DNA from: Bacteroidota bacterium
GTDB lineage: Bacteria; Bacteroidota; Bacteroidia; B-17B0; Aurantibacillaceae
Reading direction: 5' to 3'
NCBI GenBank assembly: GCA_021323535.1
Contig: JAJONO010000058.1
Span: 1-35,312, forward strand
DNA length: 35,312 nt
The notes below the pieces were generated by a model, which was not told the DNA's origin, did not search any database, and saw nothing but the letters and a program-made list of their open reading frames with translations. Positions 15,732 through 23,031 of this stretch are shown in pieces; positions within the stretch are counted from its first letter, which is position 1; the number at the start of each line of letters is the position of its first letter. Made by a program: the position numbers and the translations under genes.

Positions 15732-17720
15732 CTATTGCTTAACAATTTTCTGGCTGTACTTTTCCTTGCCGTTTTTATCCGACAGTTTTACGAAATACAC
15801 ACCCGAAGCGTAATTTCCAAGATCAATGCTCATTCCATCCTTTAATTCCTTCTCAGAAAGTTTTTTTCCGGAAAGATCACAGATCTCCACTTTTCCTTCT
15901 ATGGAAACGTTGTTTATTGAAACAGAATTTCTTGTCGGATTTGGACCAATGCTTATGTGAGCAAAAGTACTTTCTGTTTCTTCAATGCCTATTAAAGTGG
16001 CGTCAAGACTTGGCCCAACTACTTTATTGATGACCCAGTTATTAGGATCGCAGGTAACTCCTGTAACGGTGCCAAGTAAATTGAAAGAATAAAATTCAAT
16101 CGTGTTACTATGTGTTACTCTCACAGTTGTATCGGGAGCGCCGCTTCGCGTGATCTTGTACTCCATTGGCGTAATGAATAACGGTACTGATGAAGGCACG
16201 CTGGTTGCCTGTGTACTCTTGATGAAACAGGTGTTGCCAACAAAATTATATTTTACAGTAAAGGTTGGATATCCTTGTCCGTAATACCACTGATTGAAGA
16301 ACTGCGTCGGATTAATTCCAGTTTGCGCCTGGTAATGATTCATGAAATCTACTGTTGAAGCTGTGCTGTTTTTGTAAGTGTTCTGGAAACTTCTCAGTGT
16401 GTTGAACCAAAGCGAATCGTTATTGGTTTCGAAACGAAGTGTATGAATAATGGCGCCGCCTTTATCGTAAGTTAAACGTGAATCAAAAATGCGGTTAGCG
16501 TTGAGCGTATCGGCACCGGTAAAGAAAATACTTCCACCGGCCTGGCTCATTACACTGGTGTGAGCGCTGTTAAGGTTAGAAGCAAAATTTCCCGCATCAA
16601 GGTATTGAGCCGTTAAATGTTCAGAATAAGAAGCAAATCCTTCGTTGATCCATATTTCGCCCCAGCCTTTGCAGGTAACATTATCGCCCCACCATTGGTG
16701 GCCTAGTTCGTGCGCATCAATGTAATAATCAAAGAATCCTAAGCTTGTCATGGTCTGGTGCTCCATTCCTCCGCTGAAAGGCGCCATGCTGTGACCATAT
16801 TTTTCATTCCAGAAAGGATACATGCCAAACATTTTACTCTGAAATTCGAGCACCTGTGGCATTTTATTCAGTTGTACTTTCTGGGAGTTTATCCAGGTAG
16901 TATTATTGATGGCGTTATCATAAATATAATTCTGAATAAGAATAGAATCTCCTGGTAAATACAGCGGATGCGCGTACAGGTTATATTCCTTGTATTTAGC
17001 AACTGCAACCGAAATAAGATAATAATCGATCGGAATACGTGATTGCCATTCGTAGCGTTTTTTATTTCCAACAGTCACTACATTTTTCAGCAAACCGTTC
17101 GATCCAACTTTGTTAATAGAGTCGGTTGTAACATATACCCAGCTGGAATCAATTTTATCGGTAAGTATCTGTTTACACGGCCACCAATGATAAGCCACAA
17201 CACTTTCACTTAAGCTCCAGGTTACCTGGTTACCCCACGCGCCGGATGTGCCCTGGCTAAATCCGCTGCCAATAGCCGATCCGCCAACAGGAGGCATACC
17301 TTTGTACCAGATGGTAACAGTGAATGATTGTCCGTTTGTCAATGGAGCTGCAGGCACCACTTTCACCATACTGTCAACCCGTGTGCAGGTAGTGAGTGTT
17401 CCGTTAAAACGTATAGAATCGATGGTATGGTTTTCATGTAATAAACACGCGAATGTATCGAGGGCGCTGGCGGTAACGGTGGCCACGGTTTTTACACCAC
17501 CGCTTACATATTTTGTAGTGCGTTCAAGATTAAGCATCATGTGTACAAATTTTACATCGTACTTCAATTCGTGCGAAATGTTTGGCATCAGTGAAGCAGA
17601 ACGATGCTGATGTGAGATGTGATTTCCGGCCATTGCTTTTTTTGCCTTAGAACAAAAATGTTCCTGTGCCGAAACGGTAAACCCTATAGTAAGTGCTAGT
17701 AAAATAAAAAATTGTTTCAT
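15732..17720 (-). CDS. Secreted M1-family zinc aminopeptidase with T9SS sorting domain
   Basis: The 662-aa protein has a signal peptide (about 1-18, TVSAQ). An N-terminal beta-saddle domain is followed by the M1 catalytic domain: the exopeptidase loop appears as GGMEH (GAMEN in classical members), and the zinc site is HELGH (337-341) with Glu360 (NEGFA) at the expected HEXXH-x18-E spacing. The loop residue is His where classical members have Asn, as in several other bacterial M1 proteins. The last 75-80 residues (SIGPNPTRNSVSI to KIVKQ) form a type A T9SS sorting domain, so the enzyme is exported to the cell surface or medium, probably for peptide use. No partner gene is adjacent. Confidence 0.93.
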   Translation of the reverse strand: MKQFFILLALTIGFTVSAQEHFCSKAKKAMAGNHISHQHRSASLMPNISHELKYDVKFVHMMLNLERTTKYVSGGVKTVATVTASALDTFACLLHENHTIDSIRFNGTLTTCTRVDSMVKVVPAAPLTNGQSFTVTIWYKGMPPVGGSAIGSGFSQGTSGAWGNQVTWSLSESVVAYHWWPCKQILTDKIDSSWVYVTTDSINKVGSNGLLKNVVTVGNKKRYEWQSRIPIDYYLISVAVAKYKEYNLYAHPLYLPGDSILIQNYIYDNAINNTTWINSQKVQLNKMPQVLEFQSKMFGMYPFWNEKYGHSMAPFSGGMEHQTMTSLGFFDYYIDAHELGHQWWGDNVTCKGWGEIWINEGFASYSEHLTAQYLDAGNFASNLNSAHTSVMSQAGGSIFFTGADTLNANRIFDSRLTYDKGGAIIHTLRFETNNDSLWFNTLRSFQNTYKNSTASTVDFMNHYQAQTGINPTQFFNQWYYGQGYPTFTVKYNFVGNTCFIKSTQATSVPSSVPLFITPMEYKITRSGAPDTTVRVTHSNTIEFYSFNLLGTVTGVTCDPNNWVINKVVGPSLDATLIGIEETESTFAHISIGPNPTRNSVSINNVSIEGKVEICDLSGKKLSEKELKDGMSIDLGNYASGVYFVKLSDKNGKEKYSQKIVKQ

Positions 17721-17825
17721 GTGTTGTTGTAAGAAACGCCAATTTACGATTTTGGAGGCCCTTTTAGAGAACCGTTCATCACTTATTTATAACTAAAATC
17801 AGTTTAGTATCGCCTCACATTTTCA

Positions 17826-17875
17826 GCCACAGATTCCACGGATCAAAATCCTGAAAATCTGTGTTAATCTGTGGC
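17826..17875. repeat. Inverted repeat with CACAGAT-type arm units
   Basis: The left arm GCCACAGATT..CACGGAT (17826-17843) pairs with the right arm ATCTGTGTTAATCTGTGGC (17857-17875) with few mismatches and one bulge. Each arm is two copies of a CACAGAT unit. It is located between the divergent M1 peptidase and hemE genes, so it is not a terminator for either. Confidence 0.7.
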
Positions 17876-17911
17876 AAAACCTGAGATGTATTTGAAATAG
17901 GTAACTAAAGC

Positions 17912-17942
17912 TTGGGCGTATTGAGTTTAAACTCTAACTTTG
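17912..17942 (+). promoter_or_regulatory. Promoter for hemE
   Basis: TTG at 17912-17914, a 20-nt spacer and TAACTTTG at 17935-17942, a close match to consensus. The hemE ATG follows only 6 nt later. Confidence 0.75.
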
Positions 17943-17948
17943 CCCTCC

Positions 17949-18971
17949 ATGTTAAAAAACGATCTTTTATTAAGGGCAGCAAAAGGACAAGAAGTTGAAC
18001 GGGCACCGGTTTGGCTCATGCGCCAGGCAGGCCGTATACTCCCCGAATACCGCGCCACCCGTGCCAAAGCAAAGAATTTTGTTGAATTTGTAAAAACTCC
18101 TGAGCTTGCGGCTGAGGTCACCATTCAGCCTGTAGATATTCTTGGTGTTGATGCTGCCATTATTTTCAGCGATATTCTTGTAATTCCCGAAGCAATGGGG
18201 TTACCTTATGAAATGATCGAAGCAAAAGGCCCACGTTTTCCCGAAACTATTCAAACGCAGGCCGACATTAATAAACTTAAAATCGCCGAAGCATCTGATC
18301 TTGATTACGTGATGAAGGCCCTTCAGCTAACGAAAAAAAATCTGGATAACCGTGTTCCTCTTATTGGTTTCTGCGGCGCGCCGTGGACCCTCTTCGCTTA
18401 CATGATCGAAGGAAGCGGAAGCAAAACGTTTAGCAAGGCAAAACAATTTTTATATACACATCCCGATCTTTCGCATCAGTTACTTGAGAAAATAACTCAG
18501 AGCTCCATTAATTATCTGAAAGGACAAGTTGCCTCGGGCGCTGATCTGTTACAGATCTTTGATTCATGGGCGGGTGTACTCAGCGAAAAAATGTATTACG
18601 AATTTTCATTGAGTTATATTTCTAAAATCTGCGACGCGCTTTCTCCACTGGTTCCTGTAACGGTATTTGCGAAAGACGCGCATTATGCTGTAAAGAAAAT
18701 CTCAGAAACATCGTGTCACAGTATTGGTCTCGATTGGACCATTGATCCGCTTAAAGCCAGGAAAGAGGCGGGAAACAAAACACTTCAGGGCAATGCGGAT
18801 CCTTGCCTGCTTTACGCCTCTGAAAAAGCAATCATCGAAGAAACCCACAACATGTTGCGTTCTTTTGGAAAAGACAAATACATCTGTAATCTTGGTCACG
18901 GATTGTATCCCGACCTTGACAAGGAAAAAGTGAAGCTGTTTGTGGATGTTGTGAAAGAATTTAAGTGGTGA
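17949..18971 (+). CDS. hemE: Uroporphyrinogen decarboxylase
   Basis: This 340-aa cytoplasmic enzyme decarboxylates the four acetate side chains of uroporphyrinogen III to give coproporphyrinogen III in haem synthesis. The signature [17 protein letters not shown] near the N-terminus provides the substrate-binding Arg residues. [15 protein letters not shown] (about 138) and the C-terminal NLGHGLYPD are typical. The frame also allows a TTG three codons earlier (17940), but that TTG is part of the promoter -7 box, so ATG 17949 is used. The mRNA would be leaderless or nearly so. No other haem gene is adjacent. Confidence 0.95.
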   Translation: MLKNDLLLRAAKGQEVERAPVWLMRQAGRILPEYRATRAKAKNFVEFVKTPELAAEVTIQPVDILGVDAAIIFSDILVIPEAMGLPYEMIEAKGPRFPETIQTQADINKLKIAEASDLDYVMKALQLTKKNLDNRVPLIGFCGAPWTLFAYMIEGSGSKTFSKAKQFLYTHPDLSHQLLEKITQSSINYLKGQVASGADLLQIFDSWAGVLSEKMYYEFSLSYISKICDALSPLVPVTVFAKDAHYAVKKISETSCHSIGLDWTIDPLKARKEAGNKTLQGNADPCLLYASEKAIIEETHNMLRSFGKDKYICNLGHGLYPDLDKEKVKLFVDVVKEFKW

Positions 18972-18976
18972 TCCGT

Positions 18977-19384
18977 TTATTTTTTAAGAACCATTTTTAT
19001 TTTCTCAGGACAATTTTGTAAGATCAATTCTATATTGTTGGAACTTTTCCACACAACTTTCATCAGGAGGCTGTCGCCTGTTTTCGTTTTAAGATTTATT
19101 TCTTCGTCATTGTCAGACCATCTTCCACTTACAAGATCAGCTGGAGTTTTCATTTCAAAGGTGTTGTCTTTATTGAAAATAATAAAACCGTTCTTTTTCT
19201 GAGCGGCGCCGTTTAAAATGCTGTCTAAGTCAATTCCAGAGCTGTTATTGTAAACCGATTCTCCTTCGACGATTATGTCTGTGATGTTCCATTTTCCTTC
19301 AATCCTGTCGCTCACCGAACAACAGGAAACAAGCACGGTTTGAAAGAGCAGGCGGACAAATAATTGTATATTGTGTTTTTTCAT
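18977..19384 (-). CDS. Lipocalin-like lipoprotein
   Basis: The 135-aa protein has a lipoprotein signal ending VLVSC (Cys about 21). IEGKWNITDI, followed by alternating beta strands (FIIFNKDNTFEMKTP, SGRWSDNDEEINLKT), is typical of the small lipocalin-like proteins common in Bacteroidetes. Such proteins may bind hydrophobic ligands or serve structural roles; no ligand can be named. It is the last gene of the reverse cluster headed by the beta-helix protein, with 52 nt to the preceding 33-aa frame, and it converges with hemE at a 5-nt gap. Confidence 0.75.
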   Translation of the reverse strand: MKKHNIQLFVRLLFQTVLVSCCSVSDRIEGKWNITDIIVEGESVYNNSSGIDLDSILNGAAQKKNGFIIFNKDNTFEMKTPADLVSGRWSDNDEEINLKTKTGDSLLMKVVWKSSNNIELILQNCPEKIKMVLKK

Positions 19385-19436
19385 AAAAACAATATTAATC
19401 AGTCGAGTTATCGGGTAATTTTTCCGCCGTGTATTG

Positions 19437-19538
19437 CTAAATAATACAAATCAGTACGGTCAGAAAAAGGGGGATAGTTATCCAGAAAACGAGGACCTGA
19501 AGATCACGTAGTTCTTTTATTTTTTTAAATGGGTTCAT
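19437..19538 (-). CDS. Predicted 33-aa single-pass membrane peptide
   Basis: The frame reads MNPFKKIKELRDL, then a hydrophobic stretch of about 20 residues (QVLVFWITIPLFLTVLICII), then TAG. A short basic head and one membrane helix give an N-in orientation by the positive-inside rule. It starts 3 nt after the stop of the 75-aa gene, spacing typical of an operon. The composition is far more hydrophobic than a chance frame would usually give. Expression is unproven. Confidence 0.5.
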   Translation of the reverse strand: MNPFKKIKELRDLQVLVFWITIPLFLTVLICII

Positions 19539-19541
19539 AAT

Positions 19542-19769
19542 TTATTCATAGTAACCGGTAAGATAAACGTCAGTTGATAACGTTATTAATTTTACTTTTT
19601 TCAGATTTTTATCTGTAACAGCCGTAATATTTTTTAGCTTTTTCAGAACGCCATTTACTTCTATCCATATACCAGTGGATATTACCACATCTACCATAAC
19701 GGAACTTACAGGCGAAGAAGGTTTTTCATTGGCATGGATTGTTTGAATGGAATTTTTTAAAGCTGACAT
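19542..19769 (-). CDS. Hypothetical 75-aa cytoplasmic protein in the beta-helix cluster
   Basis: There is no signal peptide and no membrane segment. The sequence is mostly predicted beta (VMVDVVISTGIWIEVNGV, VKLITLSTDVYLTGYYE) with a Lys-rich middle. No family is recognised. It begins 2 nt after the stop of the 1018-aa beta-helix gene, so it is almost certainly on the same transcript. Confidence 0.6.
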   Translation of the reverse strand: MSALKNSIQTIHANEKPSSPVSSVMVDVVISTGIWIEVNGVLKKLKNITAVTDKNLKKVKLITLSTDVYLTGYYE

Positions 19770-19771
19770 GA

Positions 19772-22700
19772 TTAATTTTTTGAAATGATTAATTTGATAC
19801 CAATGGTTTCCTCTCCTTTATGACAATTGAGTAAATAAACACCCTGCGCGAGGTGTTCGAGATGCACCTGCAAAGATTCTTTTGTGTGAAAATTGAATTC
19901 TTTTAAGATTGTAACAAGGCGCCCGGTGTTATCGATCACATCAACGGAACTAAGATTATTCTGTTTACATTGTATATTCAAAATGAAATTGCCGTTGCAG
20001 GGATTTGGTCCGGCTGAAATACAAGTCTGCTCGTTCATAGTATTACAGCCTGCAAAAACAATTTTTGAAAAGTCTTCCGCGCCGTTCAGATCAATCATTT
20101 TAAGACGGTAGTAATAATCGTCCGTGTCAGGTTTCGGATGCAGATAACTATAGTTTTTAGATGATGTAGAAATTTTTGAGCACGGAATTTTCGCTACATC
20201 GATCCATGAATATGCATCATCTGATTTCTGCAGCATAAAATAGCCCGCATTGTGTTCACTGGCGGTGGTCCAGTTTAAGAGTACATTCTTATCGCTACAA
20301 GTTGCTTCGAACGAAACAAGCTCAATTGGCAATGGACTTACCAGTGTGCCTGTAGCAAGTTCGTAAGCGCCCATGTCGTATCCAGTACCCAGGGGCCTCG
20401 CTGTTTGCTGACAATCAATCGCAACACCAAGAGCTGTATTGCCAATGTCGTTTCCGAGTATGGTTGTCTGCATACCGTTAGTTGCGTTCACCAGGTTTTG
20501 TGGTGTGAGCCCGGTAACCCCGCTGGCATCAAAGCCCAGGCCCTGCCAAGCTGTAAATGTTCTGTCGCTGCTATATCTTGCAATTCTCCCGGTATTATCT
20601 TCAACGTATAAAAGGTTATAATTACTCGTGGTGGTTCCGCCGGTAGAGTTATGATATTCGGCATAATGTCCACCCGATCCTCCTGTGCGCCTGTTATTGA
20701 AAATATTATTCTGAATGTTTCTGGTGCAGGAATTATTACGATAAAAACAGGAGCTTCTTCTTGTTGTGCCTGTGGCATTACCGCGTATGTCAATGGTGTT
20801 ATGATAGAAATAATTAGTTCCGGCCGAGGCATCATCGTAAATTCCGTAAAGAAAAATGTCGTTGGTTAGATTTCCATTGCTGAGCAGTACCACATTATTT
20901 TGGAGACGGTTTTGCGTAGCATTAGTAATTGAAATGCCACGTACATAAGAATTGTTTGAAGTGGAGTTTATAACGATATCACTGACATAATTTGCAAAAA
21001 CAGAGAACGTGGAAGAAGAGCCGTCCATATTTATTGGAAGAACATTTGTTTGTATCGCGGAATTGGTTTGTAGTGTAATATTGGTAACGTAGTTATAGTT
21101 AACAAGAAAAGAGGAAGGACTGTAGCTCACATCAACACCATAGAATTGCGAACCGGCATAACTTGAATTTACAGTAACATTACTAACCGAATTGGAAGTT
21201 GTAATGGCTGAAGGGTTTTCTACATTAATAGAAACCATTCGCGGCTGCAGGTTAGCGGGTCCCAGGTAAATATTAGTCACCGTATTTTGTATGATAGAAG
21301 GCGCGCCCGAACCTGCCGTTGCTCTTATTGCATAAAATGTACCTTCATAAGCGGTGCTGGTGGTTATGCCCGAGATGGTGTTTCCCCTGATATCGAAGGA
21401 TTGATTTGTATCATCGGAATAAATGGCCCTGAAATTTCCGATTGATTTTTTGACAATGTTATTGCTAACACCGCCAATGAAATTATAACGAAAGTGCGCC
21501 CTGGAAGTGCTGCTGTAAAGCATATTGGTACTATTACCAAGAGCGGTGGTCTGCTCCAGTAAAATTCCTCCGATACAATTATTTTCAATGTTGCTCACTC
21601 CCGCAGAAGTTGCGTAAATGCCCCTGAATGTATTGTTTGCAGAACTAAATCCCTCTATGTAAACAACCGATGCTCCTGCCTGAGTGGAAGCATCTACAGT
21701 AAGATCTCCGATAGTATTACCGAACACAGACCCCACATTATTGTTGCCGCCTTCGAGACGGATCATTGTAGAGCTGAGGAAAGCATTATTGGCTCCGGTA
21801 ATAGAAATGTTTCTGATGATGTTGCTGTCTATCTGGTTCACTGTACTGGTTGCTACGGAACTTGTAACGCGTAATGGCACCACCAATTCGCTTCCGCCGC
21901 TTAGCAACACATTGAGTTTGCCTCCTGCGCACGAAGCCGCCTGGCCCCCCACCCAATTGGCCCTTACAATATGCGCGCTGCCACTTTCCAGTTCAATGGC
22001 GGTGTATTCCCATCCGGTTCCGGGCCCGGGGATGGCGGAAGTAGCGTAAAAATGATTATTACGGATCTCGGAGCCATTTATATTACCGCTGTTGGATGTT
22101 AGCATAACACCTTTGCAATTAACGTTGTGAAAATTATTACGATGAACATATAGTCCTGTGAGAATTCCTGTTGCTACGGAAGGCGCATTTACCTGCAGTC
22201 CGAAAAACAGATCGGGTGTCGCGGAGAAATCTTCAACAAGGCATTCCCGTAACTGAAAATTATCACTGCCATTGGTTTGATTTGCACGAACGTTTATCGC
22301 TCCGCCATTGTTAGCGGTATTAACAGAATTGTCGGATGCTATATTGATATTTCGTAATGTTACATTCTGACAATCGCCATCAAACATCATAACGGGATAT
22401 TGATTGCAGGAAGAAACAAAACGGAGAAAATTACCAGAAGAGGGAGCATATGCACAGGCCATTGAATTTTGCCGGCCATCAACGATGAGGTTATCTGTGC
22501 CCATAAAACGTAACATTGCTGCGCCGCAACTACCGGTATATGTAATAGTTTTCAGGCTTGCAGAAGAAGGAACGATCATGATTGAAAAACCACCGGCCCA
22601 ACTGTTAAGCGCATTGGTGCCAGTTTCATTAAGATTGCTGGTGATCTTTACAATAATATTTCCATTCACGCCAAGTGAATTGATAGCGTTGAATAATCCG

Positions 22701-22828
22701 CCTGCATTAGAAAGAGAAGAATAGTTTTCTCCGCCAAGTGTTCCCACAGTTAAACAACCAGACAATTGAGAGAACGATAGAGATGTACAAAATAATAAAA
22801 ACAGAAATACAAGAGGGAACCTTTTCAT
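19772..22828 (-). CDS. Right-handed beta-helix surface protein with T9SS type A sorting domain
   Basis: The 1018-aa protein has a signal peptide (about 1-20, SFSQ). The N-terminal module contains GTLGGENYSSLSNAGGLF. A very long run of Asn/Ser/Thr-rich beta-helix turns (about 90-780) shows the recurrent IxxNxI / NxFxxV pattern of parallel beta-helix proteins. A fibronectin-like module (about 810-920, LPIELVSFEATCS .. YYYRLKMIDLNG) precedes the sorting domain (about 930-1018, SAGPNPCNGNF to KLIIS). It is secreted through T9SS and probably surface-exposed, with adhesion or polysaccharide binding the usual roles. No polysaccharide lyase catalytic motif is evident. It heads a reverse cluster and is divergent from the LuxR-type regulator. 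A paralogue lies degraded at 25546-25970. Confidence 0.88.
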   Translation of the reverse strand: MKRFPLVFLFLLFCTSLSFSQLSGCLTVGTLGGENYSSLSNAGGLFNAINSLGVNGNIIVKITSNLNETGTNALNSWAGGFSIMIVPSSASLKTITYTGSCGAAMLRFMGTDNLIVDGRQNSMACAYAPSSGNFLRFVSSCNQYPVMMFDGDCQNVTLRNINIASDNSVNTANNGGAINVRANQTNGSDNFQLRECLVEDFSATPDLFFGLQVNAPSVATGILTGLYVHRNNFHNVNCKGVMLTSNSGNINGSEIRNNHFYATSAIPGPGTGWEYTAIELESGSAHIVRANWVGGQAASCAGGKLNVLLSGGSELVVPLRVTSSVATSTVNQIDSNIIRNISITGANNAFLSSTMIRLEGGNNNVGSVFGNTIGDLTVDASTQAGASVVYIEGFSSANNTFRGIYATSAGVSNIENNCIGGILLEQTTALGNSTNMLYSSTSRAHFRYNFIGGVSNNIVKKSIGNFRAIYSDDTNQSFDIRGNTISGITTSTAYEGTFYAIRATAGSGAPSIIQNTVTNIYLGPANLQPRMVSINVENPSAITTSNSVSNVTVNSSYAGSQFYGVDVSYSPSSFLVNYNYVTNITLQTNSAIQTNVLPINMDGSSSTFSVFANYVSDIVINSTSNNSYVRGISITNATQNRLQNNVVLLSNGNLTNDIFLYGIYDDASAGTNYFYHNTIDIRGNATGTTRRSSCFYRNNSCTRNIQNNIFNNRRTGGSGGHYAEYHNSTGGTTTSNYNLLYVEDNTGRIARYSSDRTFTAWQGLGFDASGVTGLTPQNLVNATNGMQTTILGNDIGNTALGVAIDCQQTARPLGTGYDMGAYELATGTLVSPLPIELVSFEATCSDKNVLLNWTTASEHNAGYFMLQKSDDAYSWIDVAKIPCSKISTSSKNYSYLHPKPDTDDYYYRLKMIDLNGAEDFSKIVFAGCNTMNEQTCISAGPNPCNGNFILNIQCKQNNLSSVDVIDNTGRLVTILKEFNFHTKESLQVHLEHLAQGVYLLNCHKGEETIGIKLIISKN

Positions 22829-22850
22829 GATCGGGGGGAGTTTTGGATAG

Positions 22851-22895
22851 TTGTTAATTTTTTAACAAAAAACGTTATTGATTCCCGGATTCCCG
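22851..22895. promoter_or_regulatory. Candidate operator elements between the beta-helix and LuxR-type genes
   Basis: A perfect 18-nt palindrome TTGTTAATTTTTTAACAA lies at 22851-22868, 23 nt from the beta-helix start. Just beyond it are two tandem copies of GATTCCCG (22880-22887 and 22888-22895). Both are in the shared 203-bp divergent region. A regulatory role is inferred. Confidence 0.45.
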
Positions 22896-22991
22896 ATGAA
22901 ATGGCCTACACAGGACTTTCGGATGAACCTCTCAAAACTTTCACATAACAACAATTAAAAAAGTTAAACCGTTTTAATGCAATACGTACTG

Positions 22992-23022
22992 CTGAACCGA
23001 ACACTTTTAATTACTAGTTTTG
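22992..23022 (+). promoter_or_regulatory. Promoter for the LuxR-type regulator
   Basis: TAGTTTTG at 23015-23022 matches TAnnTTTG. CTG at 22992-22994 sits at the expected 20-nt distance but is one base off the TTG consensus. The ATG is 9 nt downstream of the -7 box. Confidence 0.55.
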
Positions 23023-23031
23023 AAGTGACTT

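Noticed and set aside
15593-15745. Upstream extension of the small exported protein to an ATG at 15745
   Set aside because: It runs through the hairpin terminator and places 51 unrelated residues before a clear signal peptide.
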